From Nocardioides deserti (GTDB taxonomy: Bacteria; Actinomycetota; Actinomycetes; Propionibacteriales; Nocardioidaceae): 64,000 bases of DNA. The stretch is taken from contig NZ_JACMYC010000001.1 in NCBI RefSeq assembly GCF_014266025.1, positions 372,001-436,000 of the forward strand, written 5' to 3'. This document shows, one piece after another, positions 25,491 to 33,564 of this stretch. The notes beneath the pieces are model-generated. The model saw only the letters and a program-made list of their open reading frames with translations. It was not told the DNA's origin and did no database searches. Both the position numbers and the translations under genes were made by a program. The first letter of the stretch is position 1; each line of letters starts with the position of its first letter.

Positions 25491-25512
25491 CCAAGCAATT
25501 GCTTGGTACTGT
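25491..25512. promoter_or_regulatory. candidate KstR2 operator and -10 between fadD3 and fadE30
   Basis: CCAAGCAATTGCTTGG (25491-25506) is a perfect 16-bp palindrome in the fadD3/fadE30 divergent space. TACTGT at 25507-25512 is a TAnnnT -10 followed 7 nt later by the fadE30 GTG, implying a leaderless mRNA. A near-identical site lies at 35214-35237. Both front KstR2-type genes, and kstR2 is encoded 2 kb away. From memory the mycobacterial KstR2 motif also contains CAAG...CTTG but with a shorter spacer. Confidence 0.75.
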
Positions 25513-25519
25513 AGCACTC

Positions 25520-26728
25520 GTGGACCTGACCTACTCGGCCGAGGACGAGGCCTTCCGTGCCGAGGTGCGGGACTTCCTCGAGGAGCACCTGCGCGGCGAC
25601 TTCGCCGCGCTCAAGGGCCTCGGCGGTCCCGGTCGCGACCACGAGGCGATCGAGGAGCGGCTCGCCTGGAACCGGCACCTCGCCCAGCACGGCTGGACCT
25701 GCGTCGGCTGGCCGACCGAGCACGGCGGCCGCGGCCTGTCGCTCTCGCAGCAGGTGATCTTCCACGAGGAGTACGCCCGGTCCGACGCGCCCGCGCGGCT
25801 CAACCACCTCGGCGAGGAGCTGCTCGGCCCGACGCTGATCGCCTTCGGCACGCCCGAGCAGCAGGCCCGCTTCCTCCCGCCGATCCGCGCGGTGGAGGAG
25901 CTGTGGGCGCAGGGCTACTCCGAGCCCGGCGCCGGCTCCGACCTCGCCAACGTCCAGACCCGGGCCCGGCTCGAGGACGGTCCCACTGGGCGGGAGTGGG
26001 TCGTCGACGGGCAGAAGGTGTGGACGTCGAACGCCCACTTCTCCCAGTGGGTCTTCGTGATCGCCCGGACCGAGCCGGGCTCGCAGCGCCACGCCGGCCT
26101 CTCCTTCCTCCTCGTCCCGCTGGACCAGGAGGGCGTCGAGGTGCGGCCGATCGAGCAGCTGACCGGCGGCTCAGAGTTCAACGAGGTCTTCCTCGCCGGC
26201 GCCCGCACGGATGCGGACCTCGTCGTCGGCGAGCCCGGGCAGGGCTGGCGGGTCGCGATGGGCCTGCTCGGCTTCGAGCGCGGCGTGTCCGTGCTCGGCC
26301 AGGTCGTCGGCTTCGCCCGCGAGCTCCAGGGCGTCGTCGAGCTGGCCAAGGTCAACGGCGCGATCGACGACCCGCTGCTGCGCGACCGGCTCGCCGACCT
26401 CGCCGTCGAGCTCGAGGTGATGCGCTTCAACGCGATGCGCGGGCTCTCGGCCGTGACCGGCGGCGACGACTCCGCGGCCGGAGGGGGAGCCGCATCGATC
26501 TTCAAGCTCGTGTGGGCGGCGTGGCACAAGCGGCTCGGCGAGGTGGCGATGGACGTCCTCGGCGCCGACGGGCTGACGGCCCGCGCCGCGCCGTACGACC
26601 TCGACGAGTGGCAACGACTCTTCCTCTTCGCGCGCGCCGACTCCATCTACGGCGGCAGCGACGAGGTCCAGCGCAACATCCTGGCCGAGCGCGTGCTCGG
26701 GCTCCCGCGTGAACCGAAAGGCGTCTGA
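25520..26728 (+). CDS. fadE30: acyl-CoA dehydrogenase FadE30 (HIP-CoA pathway)
   Basis: A 402-residue ACAD acting on HIP-CoA after FadD3, at an early step of C/D-ring degradation. Motifs include QGYSEPGAGSDLANVQTR, WVVDGQKVWTS and the C-terminal SIYGGSDEVQRNILAERVL. The GTG at 25520 follows a -10 box by 7 nt, so it is probably translated from a leaderless mRNA under the palindrome at 25491-25506. The ipdF start follows its stop without a gap. Confidence 0.9.
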   Translation: MDLTYSAEDEAFRAEVRDFLEEHLRGDFAALKGLGGPGRDHEAIEERLAWNRHLAQHGWTCVGWPTEHGGRGLSLSQQVIFHEEYARSDAPARLNHLGEELLGPTLIAFGTPEQQARFLPPIRAVEELWAQGYSEPGAGSDLANVQTRARLEDGPTGREWVVDGQKVWTSNAHFSQWVFVIARTEPGSQRHAGLSFLLVPLDQEGVEVRPIEQLTGGSEFNEVFLAGARTDADLVVGEPGQGWRVAMGLLGFERGVSVLGQVVGFARELQGVVELAKVNGAIDDPLLRDRLADLAVELEVMRFNAMRGLSAVTGGDDSAAGGGAASIFKLVWAAWHKRLGEVAMDVLGADGLTARAAPYDLDEWQRLFLFARADSIYGGSDEVQRNILAERVLGLPREPKGV

Positions 26729-27532
26729 ATGACCACCACCCGTCCCGAGCAGCCCGCTCCCGCCTACGTCCCCGGCCACGACCTGCTGGCCGGCAAGGTG
26801 GTCGTCGTGACCGCCGCCGCCGGCGCCGGCATCGGCGCGTCCGTGGTGCGCCGCGTGCTGGAGGAGGGCGCGAAGGCGGTCGTCTTCAGCGACACCCACG
26901 AGCGGCGGCTGGCCGAGGCCGAGGAGGCGCTGGCCGCCGAGTTCGGCGCCGACCGCGTGCGCCAGCGGGTCTGCGACGTCACCGACGAGGCGCAGGTCGC
27001 CGCGCTGCTCGACGTCGCCGACGAGCTCGGGGGCGTGGACGTCATGGTCAACAACGCCGGCCTCGGCGGCACCGCCAGCGTGCTGGAGATGACCGACGAG
27101 CAGTGGCTCCGGGTCCTCGACATCACGTTGACCGGCACCTTCCGGTGCGTCCGCGCCGCCGGCCAGCGGATGGTCGCCGCGGGGAAGAGAGGCGTCATCG
27201 TCAACAACGCCTCCGTCATCGGCTGGCGCGCCCAGGAGGGACAGGCCCACTACGCCGCCGCGAAGGCCGGCGTCATGGCGCTGACCCGCTGCTCGGCGAT
27301 CGACCTGGCCCCGCACGGCATCCGCGTCAACGCGGTCAGCCCGAGCCTCGCGATGCACCCGTTCCTCGCGAAGGTGACCTCCGACGAGCTGCTCGCCGAG
27401 CTCAAGTCGAAGGAGGCGTTCGGGCGGGCCGCCGAGCCGTGGGAGGTCGCGAACGTGATGGTCTTCCTGGCCAGCGACTACGCGTCGTACATGACCGGCG
27501 AGGTCGTCGCCGTCTCCAGCCAGCAGGCGTAG
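26729..27532 (+). CDS. ipdF: short-chain dehydrogenase IpdF (5-OH-HIP-CoA dehydrogenase)
   Basis: A 267-residue SDR, the counterpart of Rv3559c, which oxidises the 5-hydroxyl of the HIP-CoA intermediate. The cofactor loop is TAAAGAGIGAS, an unusual variant of TGxxxGIG. NNAG is present (VMVNNAGLGGTA), as are the active-site Ser region NNASVIGW and the YAAAK Tyr-Lys pair. It sits between fadE30 and kstR2, as in mycobacteria. Confidence 0.88.
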   Translation: MTTTRPEQPAPAYVPGHDLLAGKVVVVTAAAGAGIGASVVRRVLEEGAKAVVFSDTHERRLAEAEEALAAEFGADRVRQRVCDVTDEAQVAALLDVADELGGVDVMVNNAGLGGTASVLEMTDEQWLRVLDITLTGTFRCVRAAGQRMVAAGKRGVIVNNASVIGWRAQEGQAHYAAAKAGVMALTRCSAIDLAPHGIRVNAVSPSLAMHPFLAKVTSDELLAELKSKEAFGRAAEPWEVANVMVFLASDYASYMTGEVVAVSSQQA

Positions 27533-27544
27533 GACGATCTCCCC

Positions 27545-28153
27545 ATGACCACCGAGAGCCCGAGCCAGGCCAACGGCGCGACCGGACGCCGCCGCGAGCT
27601 GCTCGCGATCGCGGCCGAGCTCTTCGCCGACAAGGGCTTCAAGAACACCACCGTCCGCGACATCGCCGACGCCGCCGGGATCCTCTCGGGCAGCCTCTAC
27701 CACCACTTCGACTCCAAGGAGTCGATGGTCGACGAGATCCTGTCGTCGTTCCAGGCCGAGCTGTTCGCGGCGTACGACGAGGTCCTGCGCAGCGACGACG
27801 ACGCGCGGACCAAGATCGAGCGGGCGGTGCGGCTGTCGTTCGAGGCCATCGACCGGCACCGGCACGAGGTGGCGATCTTCCAGAACGAGGCCGACTTCCT
27901 CGGCCAGCAGGAGCGCTTCGCCTACCTCGCCGAGCGCAACGCGCAGTCCCGGGACGTGTGGATCACGCTTCTCGAGGACGGGCTGCGGTCCGGTGCGCTG
28001 CGCGCCGACCTCGACGTCGAGCTGACCTACCGCTTCATCCGCGACACCGTCTGGGTGGCCGTGCGCTGGTACCGCCCCGGCGGCAAGCTCACCCACACCG
28101 ACGTCGCCGACCAGTACCTCACCATCCTCCTAGACGGGATCGCCCATGCCTGA
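27545..28153 (+). CDS. kstR2: TetR-family repressor KstR2
   Basis: A 202-residue TetR regulator. The helix-turn-helix reads TTVRDIADAAGILSGSLYHH, then FDSKESMVDEIL. The ligand domain has VAIFQNEADFLGQQERFAYL and ends RFIRDTVWVAVRWYRPGGKLT, both hallmarks of mycobacterial KstR2. KstR2 represses the HIP (C/D ring) genes and is released by HIP-CoA. It overlaps fadA6 by 8 bp and shares its operon, so it is autoregulated through the 25491-25506 palindrome. Confidence 0.93.
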   Translation: MTTESPSQANGATGRRRELLAIAAELFADKGFKNTTVRDIADAAGILSGSLYHHFDSKESMVDEILSSFQAELFAAYDEVLRSDDDARTKIERAVRLSFEAIDRHRHEVAIFQNEADFLGQQERFAYLAERNAQSRDVWITLLEDGLRSGALRADLDVELTYRFIRDTVWVAVRWYRPGGKLTHTDVADQYLTILLDGIAHA

Positions 28154-29309
28154 AGCATTCATCGTCGACGCTGTCCGCACGCCGACCGGCAAGCGCGGCG
28201 GCGCGCTCGCCGGCGTCCACTCCGCCGACCTCGCGGCGCACTCGATCTCCGCGCTGGTCGACCGCACCGGCGTCGACCCGGGCGCCGTCGACGACGTCAT
28301 CCTCGGCTGCTGCGACACGATCGGCTCGCAGGCCGGGGACGTCGCACGCACGGCGTGGCTCGTCGCGGGCCTGCCCGACCACGTGCCAGGCGTGACCATC
28401 GACCGGCAGTGCGGCTCCTCCCAGCAGGCGGTCCACTTCGCCGCGCAGGCGGTCATGTCCGGCACCCAGGACCTCGTGGTCGCCGGTGGGGTGCAGAACA
28501 TGTCTGCCATCCCGATCTCCGCGGCGATGATCGTCGGCCAGCAGTACGGCTTCACCACGCCGTTCGCGGAGTCGCCGGGCTGGCAGAAGCGCTTCGGCGA
28601 CCAGGAGGTCAGCCAGTTCCGCTCCGCCGAGATGATCGCGGAGAAGTGGGACCTGTCCCGCGAGCAGCTCGAGGCCTACGCCCTGGCCTCCCACGAGCGG
28701 GCGCTGGCCGCGATCGCCGAGGGGCGCTTCGACCGCGAGGTCGTCCCGGTGACGCTGCCCGACGGCTCGACGTTCTCGGTCGACCAGTGCCCCCGGCAGA
28801 CCTCGCTGGAGAAGATGGCCTCCCTCGAGCCGCTCGCCCCCGGCGGCCGGATCACCGCCGCGGTCGCCTCGCAGATCTGCGACGCCTCCTCGGCGATGCT
28901 CATCGCCTCCGAGCAGGCCGTCGCCGACCACGGGCTCACCCCGCGCGCCCGCATCCACCACCTCTCCGTCCGCGGCGACGACCCGGTCTGGATGCTCACC
29001 GGCCCGATCCGCGCCACCCGCCACGCGCTGGAGAAGACGGGCCTCTCGGTCGACGACATCGACCTCTTCGAGTGCAACGAGGCCTTCGCCCCCGTCGTGC
29101 TCGCCTGGATGGAGGAGATCGGCGTCCCGCACGAGAAGGTCAACGTCAACGGCGGCGGCATCGCGCTCGGCCACCCCATCGGCGCCACCGGCACCCGCCT
29201 GATGACCACCCTGCTCAACGAGCTCGAGCGCACCGGCGGCCGCTACGGCCTGCAGACCATGTGCGAGGGCGGCGGCCAGGCCAACGTCACCATCCTCGAG
29301 CGGCTCTGA
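28146..29309 (+). CDS. fadA6: acetyl-CoA acetyltransferase FadA6 (HIP pathway thiolase)
   Basis: A 387-residue thiolase. The nucleophile Cys89 is in DRQCGSSQQA, the acid/base His in GGGIALGHPIGATGTR, and the second Cys in MCEGGGQAN. It would cleave the C/D-ring-derived beta-ketoacyl-CoA at the end of the HIP pathway. It follows kstR2 with an 8-bp overlap, as in the Rv3556c/Rv3557c pair. A palindromic repeat (29336-29429) starts 26 bp after its stop. Confidence 0.92.
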   Translation: MPEAFIVDAVRTPTGKRGGALAGVHSADLAAHSISALVDRTGVDPGAVDDVILGCCDTIGSQAGDVARTAWLVAGLPDHVPGVTIDRQCGSSQQAVHFAAQAVMSGTQDLVVAGGVQNMSAIPISAAMIVGQQYGFTTPFAESPGWQKRFGDQEVSQFRSAEMIAEKWDLSREQLEAYALASHERALAAIAEGRFDREVVPVTLPDGSTFSVDQCPRQTSLEKMASLEPLAPGGRITAAVASQICDASSAMLIASEQAVADHGLTPRARIHHLSVRGDDPVWMLTGPIRATRHALEKTGLSVDDIDLFECNEAFAPVVLAWMEEIGVPHEKVNVNGGGIALGHPIGATGTRLMTTLLNELERTGGRYGLQTMCEGGGQANVTILERL

Positions 29310-29335
29310 AGGCGGCTTTGGGGGCCGGCCGGGTC

Positions 29336-29429
29336 GTGAGGTTCATCGGGGCGCCGATGAACCTCACGGCTACCCGATGAAATTCCATCGGGGGACCGTC
29401 AACTTCGTCGGGGCCCCGATGAACCTGAC
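29336..29429 (+). repeat. 94-bp triple-hairpin palindromic repeat, copy A
   Basis: Three hairpins in series. (1) GTGAGGTTCATCGG pairs with CCGATGAACCTCAC across a 4-nt loop (29336-29367). (2) CCCGATG pairs with CATCGGG across AAATTC (29373-29392). (3) GTCAACTTCGTCGG pairs imperfectly with CCGATGAACCTGAC (29398-29429). Intact relatives are at 36934 and 38026. It sits between the convergent fadA6 and a membrane protein gene and may act as a transcription terminator there. Confidence 0.85.
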
Positions 29430-29441
29430 AGCCGCCCCGAG

Positions 29442-29816
29442 CTAGGCCAGCACCATCCAGACCCCGACGATGCCGGGGAGGGTGCCGAGGAGCAGCCACG
29501 GGGAGAGCGGGTTCTTCCGGTGGATGGCGAGCGCGGCGGCCACGGCCATCACGCCGAACGCGCCGCCCAGCACGCACAGCCCGATCTGGGAGACGCGGTG
29601 CTCGTCGTCGATGACCAGGCCGGCGAAGACCAGGCCGATGGAGAGGTGCAGGATCGTCGTGGCGGCGAGGACCGAGAGCACGTAGCGCTGGACGATCTCG
29701 ATCGGCATCCCGTCCCGCTTCCCGCCCTTGCGGCGACGCGTCGGCTGCGAGGGTCGCGGGTTGTCGGGATCCAGCAGGTGACGGGCCCGGCGGGGCGGCG
29801 GCGTGGGCGCGCTCAT
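29442..29816 (-). CDS. small membrane protein
   Basis: A 124-residue protein from ATG 29816. A basic, Pro-rich cytosolic N-terminus of about 40 residues precedes three or four hydrophobic helices (about residues 45-65, 75-95 and 104-122). No family is recognised. Its start overlaps the upstream membrane protein's stop (ATGA), so the two are translationally coupled. The pair lies within the HIP gene region but is not part of the known pathway. Confidence 0.65.
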   Translation of the reverse strand: MSAPTPPPRRARHLLDPDNPRPSQPTRRRKGGKRDGMPIEIVQRYVLSVLAATTILHLSIGLVFAGLVIDDEHRVSQIGLCVLGGAFGVMAVAAALAIHRKNPLSPWLLLGTLPGIVGVWMVLA

Positions 29817-30277
29817 GGTCCCGAGGGTACGGCGGCGGGCCGGCGTGCGGCCGTGAGGGTCACCACCAGCGCGACCCACGCGACGACCGTGACCAGCGCC
29901 GAGACCGCCATGATCGTCGTGGTCGCCGCCCACACCCACTCGTGGTCGCCGAGCACCTTCACCAGCAGGGCGGTGTCGCTGTCCTCGGTGTCGCCGAAGT
30001 CGAAAGAGAACGCTCCGAAGACGAGCATCGCCACCCACATCACCAGCTGCGCCCGCGCCTGGGACCGCGTGAGCTCGCGCCGCCCGGCCGGCCCCGGCTG
30101 CTGGGTCAGCGCCAGCGCGCTCGTCACGACCAGCCCGACCAGCAGCACCGGGACGACGCTGAACAGGTAGACCAGCAGCATCCAGCCGCCGACCCCGAAA
30201 AGCATCCGGCCGCCCCACACCCACGCGACGAGCGCCAGGTTCGCCGGGATCATCCACAGCAGCACCGAGCGGGTCAC
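29813..30277 (-). CDS. membrane protein, about four helices
   Basis: A 154-residue hydrophobic protein from GTG 30277. Helices are at about residues 5-30, 32-55, 78-96 and 112-140, separated by short loops. One polar loop is Arg/Gln-rich (PAGRRELTRSQAR) and another is acidic (DFGDTEDSD). It is coupled to the next membrane protein by an ATGA overlap. No family or function is recognised. Confidence 0.65.
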   Translation of the reverse strand: MTRSVLLWMIPANLALVAWVWGGRMLFGVGGWMLLVYLFSVVPVLLVGLVVTSALALTQQPGPAGRRELTRSQARAQLVMWVAMLVFGAFSFDFGDTEDSDTALLVKVLGDHEWVWAATTTIMAVSALVTVVAWVALVVTLTAARRPAAVPSGP

Positions 30278-30286
30278 GGCGCCACC

Positions 30287-31621
30287 CTAGGCGGCCTCGA
30301 TCCACCAGGGGCTGGTGTACGCGATGCCGAGGTCGTTGCCGGGGTGGCCGTCGGGACCCGGCGTCGCGTTGCGCTCGGCCGGGTCGGCGACCCGGAGCAG
30401 CACCCAGTTGCCGTCGGCGAGGTCGAGCGGCAGCCGGAAGCGGACGACCGGGCCCACCTCGAAGTCGACGACCCGCACGACCTCCGGCACCTCGGTGCCC
30501 GGCCGCAGCACCTGGACGGTCAGCGGCCGGCCGCGCCACTCGCGGTCCCGGGCGAGGTCGAGCTCGAACGTGACCACGCCGCGACCGCGGGGGAGCCGCA
30601 GCACCGAGCCCATCCGGGAGCGTCGGCCTCCGCGCGGGGTCGCCGTGGCGTCCACCCGCAGCCCCGAGGTCCGGGTCGCGAAGAACCGCCGCGCGCGCAT
30701 GGCCCGCTTCACGCCGGCCCGCGAGTGGTCGTCGACCCACAGCCCCGTGCGGCCCTTGCCCTCCGGGTGGCCCCAGTCGGTGCCGTGCTCGTCGGTCACG
30801 CCGGTGATGCCGGTGCGCCACCCCGCGCCCAGGCAGGCGACCAGCGGCGACGAGCGGCCGTCGGCGTACCCCTCGAAGAGGTAGTCGTCACCCCGGTTGA
30901 ACATCTCCAGCGACACCACGCGGTCGCGCACGCGAGGGTCGTAGTGGAACTCCTGGAAGCGCAACGGCTCCCGCCCGGGGTGGTTGAAGCCCGCGAGCCC
31001 GTCCGCGCCGCCGTCGAGCACCAGCCCCGGCTTGCGCCGCAGCCAGTCGAGGAACGGCTGCATCAGACCCGCCTGCAGCACGTCGACGTAGTGCTCGGTG
31101 AACCACACGTTCATGTGGCCGAGGAGCGGCTCCGACCACTCGAAGCCGCGGATCGCGGTGAAGGCGCCGTCCTGGTTCGCGGCGTCGGCGTACGCCGCCG
31201 TGCGCGCCCAGCCGCTGCGGGTGAGGCCGCCGAGCTGCCGGTACTCCTCGGGCAGGATCCCGGCGAGCAGGTCGCCCAGCAGGTTGTCGGAGATCGTCGC
31301 GTGGTCGGTCAGCGCGGCGACGTCCAGCCCGGCGCTGCGCATCGAGTCGAACGCGAGGGCCGGGTCGCCGTCACCGTCCGAGAGCAACGTGTGGTTGTGC
31401 AGGTCGGCGTGGACCAGGCGCGTGCCGCGGGTGATCCGCGAGGTGCGCGAGGCGCCGCGGACCGCCCGCGTGCCGCTGGCGGCGATCGCCGGCGTCTCCG
31501 GGCTGAGCGCCTGGGCCATGAGCAGGCCGGCGCCGGCCGAGGCGAGGGCGGTACGCCGGGTGAACGGGCGGGTGGGTAGGTGTTGGGGCAGGGCGTGGCC
31601 GGCGGAGTGGTCGTCGCACAT
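30287..31621 (-). CDS. exported PHP-domain metallophosphoesterase
   Basis: A 444-residue protein from ATG 31621. An N-terminal twin-arginine signal is visible (TRRTALASAGAGLLMAQAL), ending around residue 45, so it is likely Tat-exported. The PHP domain opens with HADLHNHTLLSDGDGDP (metal ligands HxDxH), continues through ALTDHA, IRGFEW and NHPG, and is followed by a C-terminal beta-sandwich. PHP proteins hydrolyse phosphoesters with two or three metals. The substrate is unknown. The gene is next to, but transcribed separately from, the two membrane proteins. Confidence 0.75.
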   Translation of the reverse strand: MCDDHSAGHALPQHLPTRPFTRRTALASAGAGLLMAQALSPETPAIAASGTRAVRGASRTSRITRGTRLVHADLHNHTLLSDGDGDPALAFDSMRSAGLDVAALTDHATISDNLLGDLLAGILPEEYRQLGGLTRSGWARTAAYADAANQDGAFTAIRGFEWSEPLLGHMNVWFTEHYVDVLQAGLMQPFLDWLRRKPGLVLDGGADGLAGFNHPGREPLRFQEFHYDPRVRDRVVSLEMFNRGDDYLFEGYADGRSSPLVACLGAGWRTGITGVTDEHGTDWGHPEGKGRTGLWVDDHSRAGVKRAMRARRFFATRTSGLRVDATATPRGGRRSRMGSVLRLPRGRGVVTFELDLARDREWRGRPLTVQVLRPGTEVPEVVRVVDFEVGPVVRFRLPLDLADGNWVLLRVADPAERNATPGPDGHPGNDLGIAYTSPWWIEAA

Positions 31622-31702
31622 GACCGACCAACGCGCGCCTGCGGGCGAGGGTGACGGGCCGGGCGATGGACAGCGGGTGAACAACCGCCCCCGGCCGGTC
31701 GC

Positions 31703-32785
31703 TCAGACGGCGTACGACGCGGCGCGGCGCAGCTCGTCGGCGGCGCGGGTGACCACCCGGTCGACGAGCTCCTCGCAGGTCGGCAGGTCGTCGATCACGC
31801 CGACGACCTGGCCGCTGGCCAGCACGCCGGCCGTGGTGTCGCCGTCGACCAGGCCGGCCTTGAGCATCATCGGCGTGTTGGCGGCCAGGGCCATCTGGCC
31901 GAGCGTGCGGCCCTGCGCCTTGCGCATCTCGCGGCCGTCCCTGGCCAGCGCCAGCCAGCTCATGCCGGTGTCGCGCTTGAGCTCCAGGGTCCGGCGCACG
32001 GTCGGGCCGAGCCGCTTGAGCGTGCCGGTCTCTTCGAGCTCGGCGACGAGGTCGGTGCGCAGCATCCGGTGCGGCATGCCGTCGACCTTCGCGGTCACGA
32101 CGGTGTCGGTGAGGCCGCGCTCGAGGTAGAGCTGCTTGACGGCGTCCGGCACCGCGCTGTCGCGGGTGAGGAGGAACCGGGTGCCCATGCCGACCCCGGC
32201 GGCGCCGTACGACAGCGCGGCGGCGAGGCCGCGGCCGTCGAAGAACCCACCGGCCGCGATCACGGGGATGTCGCTCCCCGCGCCGTGCAGGGCGTCCAGC
32301 ACGGTCGGCAGCAGCAGCGTGGTCGGGACCGGGCCGGTGTGGCCGCCGCCCTCGCCGCCCTGGACCATCACCGCGTCGGCACCCCACGAGGCGACCTTGA
32401 CCGCGTGCTTGGCGGCGCCGATCGACGGCATCACCACGATGCCGTGCTCCTTGAGCAGGGCGATCAGGTCCGGCTTCGGCGCGAGCGCGAACGACGCGAC
32501 CTTGACGCCGTGGTCGATGAGCAGCCGGCAGCGGTCCTTCGCGTCGCCCGCGTCGGCGCGCAGGTTGACGCCGAAGGGCTGGTCGGTGCGGCCCTTGACC
32601 TCGACGATCGCCTGCTCGAGCTCGGCGAAGGTCATCGTCGCGCTGGCGAGGATCCCCAGCCCGCCGGCGTTCGCGGTGCCGCTGACCAGGCGCGGCCCGG
32701 AGACCCAGCCCATGCCGGTCTGCACGACCGGGTGGCGGACGCCGGTGAGGTCGGTGAACGGGGTGCGGATCAGCTGCTCGATCAT
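31703..32785 (-). CDS. ipdC: IpdC, NAD(P)H-dependent flavin oxidoreductase (HIP pathway)
   Basis: A 360-residue TIM-barrel flavoprotein of the nitronate-monooxygenase-like family. FMN-contact motifs include PVVQTGMGWVSGPRL, MVQGGEGGGHTG and GGFFDGRGLAAALSYGAAGVGMGTRFL. In mycobacteria IpdC (Rv3553) acts in C/D-ring degradation next to IpdA/IpdB. The start overlaps the ipdB stop (ATGA), and it is last in echA20-ipdA-ipdB-ipdC. Context makes IpdC much more likely than a nitroalkane oxidase. Confidence 0.9.
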   Translation of the reverse strand: MIEQLIRTPFTDLTGVRHPVVQTGMGWVSGPRLVSGTANAGGLGILASATMTFAELEQAIVEVKGRTDQPFGVNLRADAGDAKDRCRLLIDHGVKVASFALAPKPDLIALLKEHGIVVMPSIGAAKHAVKVASWGADAVMVQGGEGGGHTGPVPTTLLLPTVLDALHGAGSDIPVIAAGGFFDGRGLAAALSYGAAGVGMGTRFLLTRDSAVPDAVKQLYLERGLTDTVVTAKVDGMPHRMLRTDLVAELEETGTLKRLGPTVRRTLELKRDTGMSWLALARDGREMRKAQGRTLGQMALAANTPMMLKAGLVDGDTTAGVLASGQVVGVIDDLPTCEELVDRVVTRAADELRRAASYAV

Positions 32786-33564
32786 GCTCGGGGCACCTCG
32801 CGGAAGCGCAGGCCCTTGGGGTCGAGCACCTCGCGGATGACGACCTGCTCCTCCATCGTGGGCTCGCGGGTGGTCGGCACGTCGGCGGGCACGTCGAGCT
32901 CGAACCCGGTCGCCTCGCGCACCTCCTCGACGCGCACCCCGGGGTGCACGCTCAGCAGCCGCACCGTGTCGTCGGCGCCCTTGACGTCGAGGACGGCGAG
33001 GTTGGTGACGATGCGGTGGATGTCGTTGAACCGCGCCGCGCCCGGGCCGGCCTCCTTCGCCCGCCTCGGGCCGACGCCGGAGACGATGTCGACGGCCTCG
33101 ACGAAGACGCGGGGGGAGTGCTTGGGCACCCAGTACGACGTGCGGTTGTTGACCGTGTTGCCCGGCGCGCCGCGCGAGCCGAGCAGCTGGCGCTGGGGGC
33201 GGGCCCAGTCGCCGATGGCCGAGATGTTCTGGTTGCCGTGCCGGTCGACCTGGGTGGCGCCCATCATCACGTGCCGCTTGCCGTACGCCACGACGTCGAA
33301 GACCCGGCGGAACGGGATCCAGCCCTCGACCACGTCGGCCTTCGCGAACAGCGGCGGCACCCCGGCGAGGAACAGCGACTCGCCGTCGCTGATCACCAGG
33401 TCCGGGTTGGACGTCAGCTTGGCCAGGCGCACGCCGAGCATCGGCAGCATGCCCATCGGGCTGGCGAAGATCTCGCCGTCGTCGCGGAACGCGTCGGCGA
33501 TCGCCGCCGCGCAGACGTCGGCGCGGGTCACGGTGCTGGCGTCGGTGCCGGCGTCGGTGCTCAC
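32782..33564 (-). CDS. ipdB: COCHEA-CoA hydrolase subunit IpdB
   Basis: A 260-residue beta subunit of the class I CoA-transferase fold. Together with IpdA it hydrolytically opens the last steroid ring in COCHEA-CoA. Characteristic stretches are ISDGESLFLAG, VMMGATQVDRHGNQNIS and PGNTVNNRTSYWV. GTG 33564 overlaps the ipdA stop, and its own stop overlaps ipdC. IpdAB lacks CoA-transferase activity in mycobacteria; the same is assumed here. Confidence 0.92.
   Translation of the reverse strand: MSTDAGTDASTVTRADVCAAAIADAFRDDGEIFASPMGMLPMLGVRLAKLTSNPDLVISDGESLFLAGVPPLFAKADVVEGWIPFRRVFDVVAYGKRHVMMGATQVDRHGNQNISAIGDWARPQRQLLGSRGAPGNTVNNRTSYWVPKHSPRVFVEAVDIVSGVGPRRAKEAGPGAARFNDIHRIVTNLAVLDVKGADDTVRLLSVHPGVRVEEVREATGFELDVPADVPTTREPTMEEQVVIREVLDPKGLRFREVPRA

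Noticed and set aside
22925..26728. A 1267-codon open frame on plus across the fadE31-fadD3 region
   Set aside because: Only its last third (from 25520) is the real fadE30. The earlier part is the antisense shadow of GC-rich fadE31/fadD3 and shows low-complexity Arg/Gly/Val composition.
31703..32785. Annotation as nitroalkane oxidase (nitronate monooxygenase)
   Set aside because: Family membership fits, but overlap-coupled placement after ipdA and ipdB makes IpdC the specific call.
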